From positions 1-36,446 of the forward strand of contig JAUVHO010000022.1 in NCBI GenBank assembly GCA_030593295.1: a stretch of 36,446 nt of DNA, read 5' to 3'. The DNA comes from Methanomassiliicoccales archaeon (GTDB lineage Archaea; Thermoplasmatota; Thermoplasmata; RBG-16-68-12; SOIM01). Below the pieces are notes generated by a model, which was not told where the DNA came from, searched no databases, and was given only the letters and a program-made list of their open reading frames with translations. The position numbers and the translations under genes were made by a program. Within the stretch, counting starts at the first letter, position 1. Every line of letters begins with the position of its first letter. Of the stretch, positions 7,891 to 15,467 are shown piece by piece.

Positions 7891-9915
7891 CTAATGGGGG
7901 ACGATCCTTTCTCTGGTCGCAGACGGCCTCTGGGTCACCAACGACGAGAGTTTCTTCAAAAGTCCCTCTTTCTTCGTCCCAACCAATGCATGGCTCAGGA
8001 CATCGCGAAGGGTCTCCACCGGAATGATCTCTATGATCTTCAAGTACTTGTCCTCTATCAGAACGTCCTTCATGTTCGCCTTGGGGATCAGGACTTTCTT
8101 TATGCCCATCTCGGAAGCGGCCTCGATCTTGGCCGTGATCCCGCCGACAGGCAACACCTGTCCCCTAACGCTCAAGCTTCCTGTCATGGCGACCGACTGG
8201 TCGACTTCCACGTCTTCCAGAGCACTGATCACGGCAGTGGCAACGCTGATGCTCGCACTGTCACCTTCCGTACCCTCCCTGCTTCCGATGAACTGAACAT
8301 GGATATCGTGGTTGCTGATGTCCTCTCCTGTGTACTTCTTGATGAGTGCGGACACGTTCTCCACGGCCTCTTTGGCTATCTCACCCAGCCTGCCAGTTGC
8401 TATGATCCTTCCTCCCTGTTTGGTATGTGCTGGAGTTACCTCAGCCATGATGGGAAGCACTGTCCCACTGTACTCGCTCAGTGAACTGTCTCCGACTAGA
8501 ACGGCCAGCCCGTTCACGGTGCCGATGATCTCTCCTTCAGTGACGAAGGTCCTGTAATCTCTCGACCACTCGACGAACCTGTCAGCGACCTGCTGTTCCA
8601 GAGATCTTGCGATCTTTTTAGCTTCAAGGACATCTTCAGCTGACACCAGTGACTTCCCGGATTCCTGGGCAATGTCCCCGGCGACCCTCACAAGTCCACC
8701 CAGTTCCCTCAGCCTCAGGGTCAATTGTCCCTTCCTTCCGGCTCTGCGCCTGGCTTCCTTCAGGATGACCTTCACTGCTGACATGTCGAAATGTGGTATC
8801 TTCTTGTCCTTGTCCACCTCTTGGGCGACGAACCTTATGAGCTTGATCCTGTTCTCTTCGGTGTCTGGCATGGTCGTGTTCACGTAGACCTCGTAACCGT
8901 ATCCCCTGATTCTGGACCTGAGAGCCGGATGCATTCCGCCGTGTCTGATGCCGTGCTCGTCGACAACGCCGTAAATGGAATCAAGGTTGCCCGCGGCAAT
9001 GAGAACGAAATCGCATGGTACCGCCTCGGTCTTCACCATCGCTCCGGAACTCCTCTCGCTCTGGCCAACTATGCTGAAGGCCTTCTCCTGCAAGGCCGTT
9101 AGAAGGCTTTGCTGGCTCTCCAGTCTCAGGATGTTTATCTCGTCAACGAAGAGAACTCCCTTGTGAGCCTTGTGGATCGCACCTGATTCCACCCTATCGT
9201 GGGCCGGCGTTTCCAGGCCTCCTGACTGGAATGGGTCGTGCTTGACGTCCCCCAGAAGGGCGCCAGCGTGTGCTCCTGTGGCATCGATGAACGGAGCTTC
9301 ATCTCCTTCCTCGTGCGTTACCAGTATCTTCGGTATCAATAAGGTCTCTTGCCTGTGGCCAGTGTATCTTGTGAAAACGAAAATGATGACGGCTATGAGT
9401 ATTCCCAGAAGCAGGATCATCGGATCGAAAGTGAACGGAAAAGGGCCGCCTCCCTCAGCCGGCCTGAACGACAAGAAGAGAGCAAGGAGGATGATCATGA
9501 ACATGATAGTCATCATTACTCCAGCTTTCTTCTCCTTCTGCTGCATGGCCTCGGCTTTCTGGGCGTGCACGATTTCCTTGCCTTTGCCGGCAGGAACGAC
9601 CCTGACCCTCGGCTCGTTCGGATCCTCTGGATTATGATAGCAGATGATATCCTGAAGCTCTTCCTTGGGCAGAAGCTCTGACATAGCATTTGCCAGCATG
9701 GACTTGCCCGTGCCAGGATCTCCAATAAGCATCACGTGCCGCTTCTGTTCCGCGGCCTTCCTGACAACTTCCACACCCTCGTCCTGCCCGATGACTTGGT
9801 CTACCAGTTTCTTGGGGATTTCGATGTGATCCGTTGATTGGATGCTGTGTTTCTCTATCCACTCTCCGATGGGTGGGAGGTCCTCGTTCTTACGCGATTC
9901 AGAATACTTTGCCAT
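7891..9915 (-). CDS. lonB: Membrane-anchored ATP-dependent protease LonB
   Basis: The 674-residue protein is an archaeal LonB, which unfolds and degrades proteins at the inner face of the membrane. It shows Walker A GDPGTGKS (65-72), two adjacent membrane helices inserted in the AAA+ domain (about 133-150 and 166-184), Walker B VLFVDEIN (254-261), and a C-terminal protease domain with the Ser-Lys dyad: Ser553 in GDSAS and Lys596 in TAKIEAA. The 43-residue spacing of the dyad matches known LonB enzymes. The gene starts at ATG 9915 and leads the lonB-nadM operon. A TATA box and a 10-bp palindrome lie upstream. Confidence 0.96.
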   Translation of the reverse strand: MAKYSESRKNEDLPPIGEWIEKHSIQSTDHIEIPKKLVDQVIGQDEGVEVVRKAAEQKRHVMLIGDPGTGKSMLANAMSELLPKEELQDIICYHNPEDPNEPRVRVVPAGKGKEIVHAQKAEAMQQKEKKAGVMMTIMFMIILLALFLSFRPAEGGGPFPFTFDPMILLLGILIAVIIFVFTRYTGHRQETLLIPKILVTHEEGDEAPFIDATGAHAGALLGDVKHDPFQSGGLETPAHDRVESGAIHKAHKGVLFVDEINILRLESQQSLLTALQEKAFSIVGQSERSSGAMVKTEAVPCDFVLIAAGNLDSIYGVVDEHGIRHGGMHPALRSRIRGYGYEVYVNTTMPDTEENRIKLIRFVAQEVDKDKKIPHFDMSAVKVILKEARRRAGRKGQLTLRLRELGGLVRVAGDIAQESGKSLVSAEDVLEAKKIARSLEQQVADRFVEWSRDYRTFVTEGEIIGTVNGLAVLVGDSSLSEYSGTVLPIMAEVTPAHTKQGGRIIATGRLGEIAKEAVENVSALIKKYTGEDISNHDIHVQFIGSREGTEGDSASISVATAVISALEDVEVDQSVAMTGSLSVRGQVLPVGGITAKIEAASEMGIKKVLIPKANMKDVLIEDKYLKIIEIIPVETLRDVLSHALVGTKKEGLLKKLSSLVTQRPSATRERIVPH

Positions 9916-9966
9916 GGGGTTGTTGTCTCCCTACTGACTACCTAGATTCAATAGATATCTCATTCT

Positions 9967-9988
9967 TCTTAAAGTTTTCTTGCGCAAG
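9967..9988 (-). promoter_or_regulatory. lonB promoter with adjacent palindrome CTTGCGCAAG
   Basis: The minus strand reads CTTTAAGA (TATA, 9967-9974) preceded by an A-rich BRE-like AGAAAA. Immediately upstream is a perfect 10-bp palindrome, CTTGCGCAAG (9979-9988), well placed for a regulator that acts on TFB/TBP recruitment. A stress regulator for lonB is plausible but not shown. Confidence 0.45.
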
Positions 9989-10020
9989 TCCGCTTTGTGT
10001 AAGTGTGCGTCAGAACTCGC

Positions 10021-10617
10021 CTAGACCAATCCAGTGTCTGATGCCTTGACATGCTTGTCAATGATCTTCCTTGCCACAATGTCAAAGGAGTCTTCAACGT
10101 TCTCTCCTGTCTTGGCGCTTGTCATCACGTAGGTGGAATCTATCCTGTCGCTGAACTCCTTGATGTCATCTTCTGCGAGCTCTGTGTCGTCCACCAAGTC
10201 CACCTTGTTCGCCAGGATCTGCACCGGAATGTCCCCTGCGACCTTGGATACTGCCTTGATCCAGCTCTCCAGCTCCGTGAGTGTCGCCTTTCTCGTGACA
10301 TCGCACACTGCTATGAGACCTTGGGCTCCCTGAAAGAAAGCCTCCTTGAACAGATCCCTGAAGCTCTTGTTGCCCATTATGTCCCAGATAACCAGGTTCA
10401 CCAGCAGGTTCCCGTACGTCTCGTCAGAGACCTCTATGTCCCTCTTGAGGACCTTGGCACCCATCGTAGCGATGTAACTGTCATCAAAAGCGTCAAGGAC
10501 GAATCTCCTTACCAGACTGGTCTTGCCGACAGCCTGCTCCCCGACCAGGCACACCTTCGCTTTCATGCGTTTCGCTGCAGTTTTTGCGTCATTATGACTG
10601 GAGACTAGGCTCGACAT
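10021..10617 (-). CDS. Ras-like small GTPase, copy 1 (Asn at Gln61 position)
   Basis: The 198-residue protein has all G-box motifs: P-loop GEQAVGKTS (26-34), switch I Thr in TMGAKV (about 51), WDIMGNK (78-84), NKVD (137-140) and TSAK (166-169). In place of the usual WDTAGQE it reads WDIMGN, so Asn83 sits where Ras has catalytic Gln61, and Gln28 sits at the Gly12 position. Both changes would be expected to slow intrinsic GTP hydrolysis. There is no C-terminal CAAX or Cys lipidation site. It is last of four tandem paralogues and has its own TATA-like element. Partners are unknown; GTP binding is near certain from the motifs. Confidence 0.93.
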   Translation of the reverse strand: MSSLVSSHNDAKTAAKRMKAKVCLVGEQAVGKTSLVRRFVLDAFDDSYIATMGAKVLKRDIEVSDETYGNLLVNLVIWDIMGNKSFRDLFKEAFFQGAQGLIAVCDVTRKATLTELESWIKAVSKVAGDIPVQILANKVDLVDDTELAEDDIKEFSDRIDSTYVMTSAKTGENVEDSFDIVARKIIDKHVKASDTGLV

Positions 10618-10640
10618 TCAGGTTTTGAACCTCCTTTGGA

Positions 10641-10648
10641 ATAAAAAG
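10641..10648 (-). promoter_or_regulatory. TATA-like element before GTPase copy 1
   Basis: The minus strand reads CTTTTTAT, about 28 nt before ATG 10617, suggesting a very short leader. A GGAGG motif also occurs between them, about 13 nt before the ATG. Confidence 0.4.
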
Positions 10649-10708
10649 GTTTTACTCCCCATTATCTAAGATGATAGTTTGTGAACAGACGAACTGGCCA
10701 TTAGGTGC

Positions 10709-11266
10709 CTACTGTTCCATATCGTAAGTTTGTTTGAGAACCCTATTCGCGAGATCCAGGAAGACCGCGTTGACGTTCTCCCCCGTCTTGGCGCTTGTTA
10801 GGAAATACGGTGAATCATACTCTCCGGCGAAGCTGGATAGGGGGGAGGCATCCAGAGCAGCCTGTTCGGACTTGAGATCGATCTTGTTGCCCACGAAGGT
10901 CATGGGTGGCGTCTCAATCACCGAATCTGCCGTGATCATCCACTCGGAAAGTCCTTCGAAAGTCTCCGTCCTTGTCAGATCACAGACAACCAGTAGACCT
11001 CCGGCCCCGTCGAAGTAGCTGTTCTTAAGAAGATCCGTCAGGCCTCTATCCCCCATGATGTCCCAGACGGTCATGTTGACCTTGTATTCTCCATCTCTTG
11101 ATGGCAGCACGAATTCCTTCTTGGTGATCTTGGCCCCAAGAGTTGAGATGTAACGGTCGTCGAAATCATCGTGGACGTACCTGCGAATCAGGCTGGTCTT
11201 GCCCACTCGTGGATCGCCCACCAGACATATCTTGGCTTTCAGAAGCCTGTCCTCATCGAACATCAC
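10709..11266 (-). CDS. Ras-like small GTPase, copy 2 (Asp at Gln61 position)
   Basis: The 185-residue protein has P-loop GDPRVGKT (17-24), switch I STLGAK, WDIMGDR (68-74), NKID (127-130) and TSAK (157-160). Pro19 and Arg20 replace the Ras Gly12/Gly13 pair and Asp73 replaces Gln61, so it is the most deviant copy at the active site. The start is GTG 11266 or the ATG directly after it (11263). It lies 24 nt after copy 3 with no clear promoter between, so the two may share an mRNA. There is no lipidation motif. Confidence 0.92.
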   Translation of the reverse strand: MMFDEDRLLKAKICLVGDPRVGKTSLIRRYVHDDFDDRYISTLGAKITKKEFVLPSRDGEYKVNMTVWDIMGDRGLTDLLKNSYFDGAGGLLVVCDLTRTETFEGLSEWMITADSVIETPPMTFVGNKIDLKSEQAALDASPLSSFAGEYDSPYFLTSAKTGENVNAVFLDLANRVLKQTYDMEQ

Positions 11267-11290
11267 AACGCGCCTCGGGCATATCTTGGG

Positions 11291-11833
11291 CTACTTGCTC
11301 CTATACTCCACTATCTTGTTCGCCAGTTCCTGAAAGACGGATTCGACGTTGTGTCCGGTCTTGGCACTGGTGAGGTAGGCGACTGAATTATATTTCTTGC
11401 ACAGCGTGTCAAGGTCCTTCTTGGTGAGCTGTTTTCTTCCTCTCAGGTCCGCCTTGTTACCGAGTATGGCTATCGGCACCTCTCCAGCGACTCCGTACAC
11501 GCTCTGTATCCATCCATTCAGTTCCTTGAGGGTCTTCTTCCTGGTTAGGTCGCACACGGCCAAAATCCCAGTCGCTCCTGTGAAGAACGCCTCCTTCAGA
11601 AGGTCGGTGAAGGTCTTCTCTCCCATTATGTCCCAGATCGTCATGTTCATGTCGTACTCTGTGTCGAGATCCTTCCGGACTACATTGAAGTTCTTCTTGG
11701 ATACCTTCGTGCCCAAGGTTCTGATGTACCTGTCATCGAACTCGTCGAGCACAAACCTTCTGACCAGACTGGTCTTGCCTACTGCCCTCTCACCTACGAG
11801 GCAAACCTTAGCTTTCATCTTATCTTTGTTCAA
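11291..11833 (-). CDS. Ras-like small GTPase, copy 3 (Glu at Gln61 position)
   Basis: The 180-residue protein has P-loop GERAVGKTS (14-22), switch I RTLGTKV, WDIMGEK (67-73), NKAD (126-129) and TSAK (155-158). Arg16 is at the Gly12 position and Glu72 at the Gln61 position; both are substitutions that impair hydrolysis in Ras. The protein starts almost at the first beta strand and ends basic (YRSK), with no lipidation motif. It is closest to copies 1 and 4 by eye (shared RRFVLD and LAVCDLTRK-type segments). Confidence 0.92.
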   Translation of the reverse strand: MNKDKMKAKVCLVGERAVGKTSLVRRFVLDEFDDRYIRTLGTKVSKKNFNVVRKDLDTEYDMNMTIWDIMGEKTFTDLLKEAFFTGATGILAVCDLTRKKTLKELNGWIQSVYGVAGEVPIAILGNKADLRGRKQLTKKDLDTLCKKYNSVAYLTSAKTGHNVESVFQELANKIVEYRSK

Positions 11834-11856
11834 GGGGAAACCTCATTGACTTTGTA

Positions 11857-11885
11857 CAGCATCCGCCAAGCGGCGAACGATGCTG
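11857..11885 (-). terminator. Stem-loop between GTPase copies 4 and 3
   Basis: Seven-base arms CAGCATC and GATGCTG enclose an inner CGCC-GCTT-GGCG hairpin with a small bulge. It begins 8 nt after the stop of copy 4. No T-run follows on the minus strand, so it may be a processing or stability element rather than a terminator. Confidence 0.4.
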
Positions 11886-11892
11886 GCTGCGA

Positions 11893-12477
11893 TCACTCCC
11901 GTTTCTTCTCCTTGTTGAATTCTTCCTTACCAACTTTCAGAGCCAGATTCCGGAAAGCCGTCTCGACGTTCACGCCAGATTTGGCGCTGGTGAAGTAGTA
12001 CTCCGAATCGTACGCCTTGGTAGCCTGTTCAAGATCCTTCTCGTTCATTGCTATCTTGTCCTCGAGGTCAGCCTTGTTCGCTAGGAACTGGATTGGGACC
12101 CTTCCTGAAACGCTGTAGACTCCCTCTATCCAGTCGTCCAATTCCTCGAGCGTGGCCTTTCGGGTCACATCACAGACAGCTATGATTCCTCTGGCGCCGT
12201 AGAAGTACGCATCCTTCAGGAGCTCTCTGAAACCCTTCTGACCCATGATGTCCCAGATGGTCATGTCCACCTTAATGGCGGCCTCGTTACCGTTGGCTGG
12301 AACCTCGATCTCTCTCTTCGAGACCTTCGTGCCAAGTGTCTGGAGATACTTGTCGTCGAAATCGTCCAGTACGAATCTTCGGATCAGACTGGTCTTCCCT
12401 ACTGCTCCCTCGCCGATCAAGCAGATCTTCATTTTCATCTTCTTCTCTTTGAGTTGGGGTTGGTCGTCTGCTGTCAT
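11893..12477 (-). CDS. Ras-like small GTPase, copy 4 (canonical Gly12/Gln61 positions)
   Basis: The 194-residue protein has P-loop GEGAVGKTS (22-30), switch I QTLGTKV, WDIMGQK (75-81), NKAD (134-137) and TSAK (163-166). It alone of the four copies keeps Gly at the Ras Gly12 position (Gly24) and Gln at the Gln61 position (Gln80), so it is the best candidate for a normally cycling GTPase. The C-terminus is Lys/Glu-rich (KEEFNKEKKRE) without a lipidation motif. It is first of the tandem set and has a TATA box 27 nt upstream, implying a leaderless mRNA. Confidence 0.93.
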   Translation of the reverse strand: MTADDQPQLKEKKMKMKICLIGEGAVGKTSLIRRFVLDDFDDKYLQTLGTKVSKREIEVPANGNEAAIKVDMTIWDIMGQKGFRELLKDAYFYGARGIIAVCDVTRKATLEELDDWIEGVYSVSGRVPIQFLANKADLEDKIAMNEKDLEQATKAYDSEYYFTSAKSGVNVETAFRNLALKVGKEEFNKEKKRE

Positions 12478-12500
12478 CGGGTGTCGATGCCGTTGGTGCT

Positions 12501-12508
12501 GATATAAA
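12501..12508 (-). promoter_or_regulatory. TATA box for the GTPase cluster
   Basis: The minus strand reads TTTATATC, centred about 27 nt before ATG 12477, the spacing of an archaeal leaderless promoter. Confidence 0.55.
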
Positions 12509-12620
12509 CCTTTTTTCTGAGTTATCAGGATTGATAGTATGATTGGAGTGAGCCAGATGGTTGCCTGAACACCGCTCTGGGCAATGCTCTACCACTCGTG
12601 ATGGAAGGCCAAAAAAGCAT

Positions 12621-12627
12621 TATATAA
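12621..12627 (+). promoter_or_regulatory. TATA box for the KaiC-DUF835 operon
   Basis: TATATAA is the only strong plus-strand TATA in the gap. Transcription should start near 12648, leaving a leader of about 70 nt that contains GGAGAGG just before ATG 12721. The rest of the 12478-12720 gap shows no gene. Confidence 0.5.
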
Positions 12628-12720
12628 TAGTATAATCATGGCTTTCTCTGCGCTTTGAAGTGCGGGGTAAGGGGGAAGGACAGTGAGTGTTGCCTGCTCT
12701 TTTGACATGGAGAGGTTGTT

Positions 12721-13431
12721 ATGAACGAAGTTACGAGGATTGGGACCCACGTTAAGGGCCTGGACGAGAGACTCGATGGTGGAATCCCCGTTGGGTTCAC
12801 GGTACTGATAAGTGGCCCATCGGGAAGTCTAAAGACATCTCTGGCATTCAACATGATCTATCACTCTTCAAAGGATCAGGGACTCAAGAGCTTGTATCTC
12901 TCCGTCGAACAGAGCAGGGAGAGCCTCTTGAAGCAGGTCACATCTCTCGGATATTCGATGGAGGGCATGAACGATCTGAACATTGTTGACCTGGCCAACC
13001 TGAGACAGGAAGCGGGAGGCATGGGGAGGGAGAACTGGTTCACATCGCTCAAGGACATACTCATCAGATATGTAGAAGAGTTCGACTGCCAGATTCTCGT
13101 CATCGACTCGATTGACGCTTTGTATGCGCTCTCTAATCTCGAGAACCCCCGAAATGAGATATTCAACTTCTTCGAGGTCCTCAGGGGCATGAACCTCACT
13201 ACGTTCATCGTATCGGAGATGCCCAGGGAAGGTTCGTCCTTCGGGAAGTATGGCGTCGAAGAGTTCCTGTCAGATGGGATAATTCATCTCAGGCTCAGAG
13301 AGATCGAGGTCGGCAAGACGACATCGGTCAGACGGTACATCGGCATCGCTAAGATGAGAGGCACCAAGCACGACCTTGATTATTATCCATTACTAGTAGA
13401 TAAAAGCGGGTTCGAGGTCCTCGTCGATTAG
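12721..13431 (+). CDS. KaiC-like RecA-superfamily ATPase
   Basis: The 236-residue single-domain protein opens with VKGLDERLDGGIP, typical of KaiC-like ATPases. Walker A is GPSGSLKT (32-39), the catalytic region reads SVEQS (61-65) and Walker B is ILVIDS (125-130). The C-terminal segment includes IAKMRGTKHD, the family's basic strand. The start is supported by GGAGAGG a few bases upstream. It precedes the 7-TM/DUF835 gene by 17 nt; DUF835 and KaiC-like proteins are both signalling-associated in archaea, so a joint pathway is a reasonable inference. Confidence 0.9.
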   Translation: MNEVTRIGTHVKGLDERLDGGIPVGFTVLISGPSGSLKTSLAFNMIYHSSKDQGLKSLYLSVEQSRESLLKQVTSLGYSMEGMNDLNIVDLANLRQEAGGMGRENWFTSLKDILIRYVEEFDCQILVIDSIDALYALSNLENPRNEIFNFFEVLRGMNLTTFIVSEMPREGSSFGKYGVEEFLSDGIIHLRLREIEVGKTTSVRRYIGIAKMRGTKHDLDYYPLLVDKSGFEVLVD

Positions 13432-13448
13432 TTCGGAGCGAGCTCAGT

Positions 13449-15134
13449 ATGACAAATCCTTCGGTAGTCGTGTCAGTTGTGGCGTTCGCTGTGAACTTGG
13501 TCCTCGGTGCATATGTTCTCAGGAAGAACCCTGGCGGTGCCGCCAACCGGTCTTTTGCTCTTCTCATGGGCAGCTTTGTTATCTGGGATTTTTCGGAAGG
13601 AGTTCTTAGGTTCATCGATAACGGCGGGGACCCCGCAATGATGTTCTGGCTCAGGCTTGAATGGACCGGGATAGCCGCTATCGGAGGAGTATTGGTGCAT
13701 TTCGTTCTCTCGTATCCGACGAAGAAAGGGATCCTCGAATGGAAGCCCACATATGTACTGATATATGCCCCCACTTTCCTGATCATTGGGCTCGTCTGGA
13801 CCACGGACCTCGTCGTTCATGGCCTCGCTCATGGCCCTCTCGGATATGACGCTGCCGTAGGTTCTGCCTATCCATTGATGGCTGTGATATACACAATCCA
13901 GATCTTCGTTGCATTGACCGTCCTGTTGAGGACGTACAGAACCAGTGAGGTCCAGATCATAAGGAAGAGGTCCCGGATCCTCCTGATGGGAGTTGCCGTT
14001 CCAGTCATCGTGGGTTCGGTAACCGAGACCTTCCTGCCAGCTCTCATTGACATACCCACAAGACTCGGTATCGGGAGCATCTATACGGTGATAATGGGGA
14101 TTTTCGCCGCATACGCCATAATGAAATACAAACTTCTGATTATCGAGCCGACCGTTGAGGAGTATAGGCCCGCCAAGATAGAGTTCACCATTGATGTTGG
14201 ACACAACAACCTGGTGGAATCCGGCGACTCATCATACGCCTTCAGTGCATTCAGGAACATAGTATCCGATACTCCTGGCCTGTGCATCACAACCACCTTC
14301 CCGGAGAAGATCAGACGGAAGTATGGCCTGGAGAAGACCCCTATAGTTTGGATCTCCAAGACCTCACTGGGTGAGATGACGTTCAAACCATCTGACCTTA
14401 ACTTCGAGATCTCTCAGACCGCCACCAAGTTCATGCGTGACAACCCGAGGACTTCAGTGATATTCGATGACCTCGAGTATCTCGTCGAGATCGCTGGCTT
14501 TGATGATGTCATCAGATTCGTCAAGATACTCACAGATGTCGGGTCGGCCAGCAACTCCACTGTGGTCGTTCCTTTGGATCCTAACGCGATCGATGAACGG
14601 GAGCTTTTCGTCATCAAGGGGAGTTTCGATTCGATAAGGGACGTTTCCCACCTCAAAGGTGAATCCACTGCGGCAATCGATGATCGTCTCATAAACAGCA
14701 TTCTGTTCGCTGACACCCGGGACAAATGCCTTGAGCAGTTCAAACAAGGACTCGCAGGGGGGCGAGGTCTGTTCATAACCACTATTCACCCTCAGAAGAT
14801 CATCCCGTCTTTGGGGATACAGAACGTGGATTTCATCTGGCTCTCCGAGTCAGAAGAGTCGCCTGGGGCCGTCGCCCCAGCTGGACTGAAGTATGAGGTG
14901 TTCAGGGACGTCATCAAGTTCATCGAGGCCAATCCCGCCCACGTTATCCTGTTCGAAGGGCTTGAGTACCTCACATCCACAATTGGATTCTCGGAGGTCC
15001 TGGAGTTCCTTCAGTCTGTTATAGATCTCACATCCTCCAAGGGCACCAGACTTCTTGTTCCGGTACATCCAAAAGCATTCGGCGATAGGGAACTCGGGAT
15101 AATCAAGAGAAGGTTCGATCTCATCATCGGCTGA
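13449..15134 (+). CDS. 7-TM sensor-like protein with two DUF835 domains
   Basis: The 561-residue protein has seven predicted membrane helices in residues about 5-225, resembling the 7-TM N-terminal module of archaeal histidine kinases. Two DUF835 domains follow (about 254-397 and 417-561). Each contains an ITTxxPxKI...WxS element and a VIFDxLEYL / VILFEGLEYL strand, so they arose by duplication. No kinase, PAS or receiver domain is present. DUF835 has an unproven role, often attached to sensors. I infer a membrane sensor that acts through its DUF835 domains, perhaps with the upstream KaiC-like ATPase. Its TGA abuts the convergent stop of the next gene without a gap. Confidence 0.85.
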   Translation: MTNPSVVVSVVAFAVNLVLGAYVLRKNPGGAANRSFALLMGSFVIWDFSEGVLRFIDNGGDPAMMFWLRLEWTGIAAIGGVLVHFVLSYPTKKGILEWKPTYVLIYAPTFLIIGLVWTTDLVVHGLAHGPLGYDAAVGSAYPLMAVIYTIQIFVALTVLLRTYRTSEVQIIRKRSRILLMGVAVPVIVGSVTETFLPALIDIPTRLGIGSIYTVIMGIFAAYAIMKYKLLIIEPTVEEYRPAKIEFTIDVGHNNLVESGDSSYAFSAFRNIVSDTPGLCITTTFPEKIRRKYGLEKTPIVWISKTSLGEMTFKPSDLNFEISQTATKFMRDNPRTSVIFDDLEYLVEIAGFDDVIRFVKILTDVGSASNSTVVVPLDPNAIDERELFVIKGSFDSIRDVSHLKGESTAAIDDRLINSILFADTRDKCLEQFKQGLAGGRGLFITTIHPQKIIPSLGIQNVDFIWLSESEESPGAVAPAGLKYEVFRDVIKFIEANPAHVILFEGLEYLTSTIGFSEVLEFLQSVIDLTSSKGTRLLVPVHPKAFGDRELGIIKRRFDLIIG

Positions 15135-15329
15135 TCATTTCATGTCCTTCGTCAGGACCTCCCACAGCTTCTCCTGGAAAAGATACTCTGAATCCACAAT
15201 CCTCTTCATGAAGTTCACTATCTGACCCTGGGGGTCCAGCCCATTCTCTTTGCAGAAGTCCTTGTACCTTTGAAGGAGCTTCGCATCAATCCTTATGTTG
15301 TACTGAGATTTCTCTGAACCCTTCCTCAT
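15135..15329 (-). CDS. Ribbon-helix-helix transcription regulator
   Basis: The 64-residue protein fits the ribbon-helix-helix fold: a short strand QYNIRIDA (about 8-15), helix KLLQRYKDFCKENG, a turn at LDPQGQ, and helix IVNFMKRIVDSEYLF. Such proteins bind DNA as dimers and often repress their own gene and a neighbour. It diverges from the terpene synthase gene, and the gap between them holds palindromes at both expected transcription starts, so it is the likely local regulator. ATG 15329 is the only reasonable start. Confidence 0.75.
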   Translation of the reverse strand: MRKGSEKSQYNIRIDAKLLQRYKDFCKENGLDPQGQIVNFMKRIVDSEYLFQEKLWEVLTKDMK

Positions 15330-15339
15330 CTATTTGGAT

Positions 15340-15358
15340 AAGTATCAATGCGATACTT
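15340..15358. promoter_or_regulatory. Inverted repeat AAGTATC-n5-GATACTT, probable operator
   Basis: The arms are perfect. The site lies about 11 bp before the RHH start codon and covers its expected transcription start (TATA at 15371-15380), as expected for autorepression. Confidence 0.55.
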
Positions 15359-15370
15359 CTAACTTTCTCT

Positions 15371-15380
15371 TGTATATTAT
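15371..15380 (-). promoter_or_regulatory. TATA box for the RHH regulator
   Basis: The minus strand reads ATAATATACA. The predicted start of transcription, near 15350, is inside the inverted repeat at 15340-15358. Confidence 0.5.
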
Positions 15381-15397
15381 GCTATGAATAATAGAAT

Positions 15398-15425
15398 ATG
15401 TAGCAAAGTATATATAGATGTAGCA
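15398..15425 (+). promoter_or_regulatory. Terpene synthase promoter: TATA box flanked by direct repeats
   Basis: TATATATA (15408-15416 region) is flanked on each side by ATGTAGCA (15398-15405 and 15418-15425). The copies are 20 bp apart, about two helical turns, suiting cooperative binding of a small dimeric regulator. Confidence 0.55.
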
Positions 15426-15431
15426 GATTCC

Positions 15432-15445
15432 CATTATCGATAATG
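15432..15445. promoter_or_regulatory. Perfect 14-bp palindrome CATTATCGATAATG
   Basis: It covers the expected transcription start of the terpene synthase gene (about 25 bp after the TATA centre). It shares TATC/GATA half-sites with the inverted repeat at the RHH promoter. Confidence 0.55.
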
Positions 15446-15467
15446 AGAACAGGGGTGGAAAGGAGAT

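Noticed and set aside
12638-12658. Six-codon reading frame (ATG to TGA) near the promoter of the KaiC-DUF835 operon
   Set aside because: It begins at or before the expected transcription start and has no ribosome site, so it is unlikely to be a leader peptide.
13473-14204. A 243-residue open frame on the minus strand inside the 7-TM/DUF835 gene
   Set aside because: It is fully antisense to a well-supported gene, has no hydrophobic or domain pattern and no ribosome site; it follows from codon bias.
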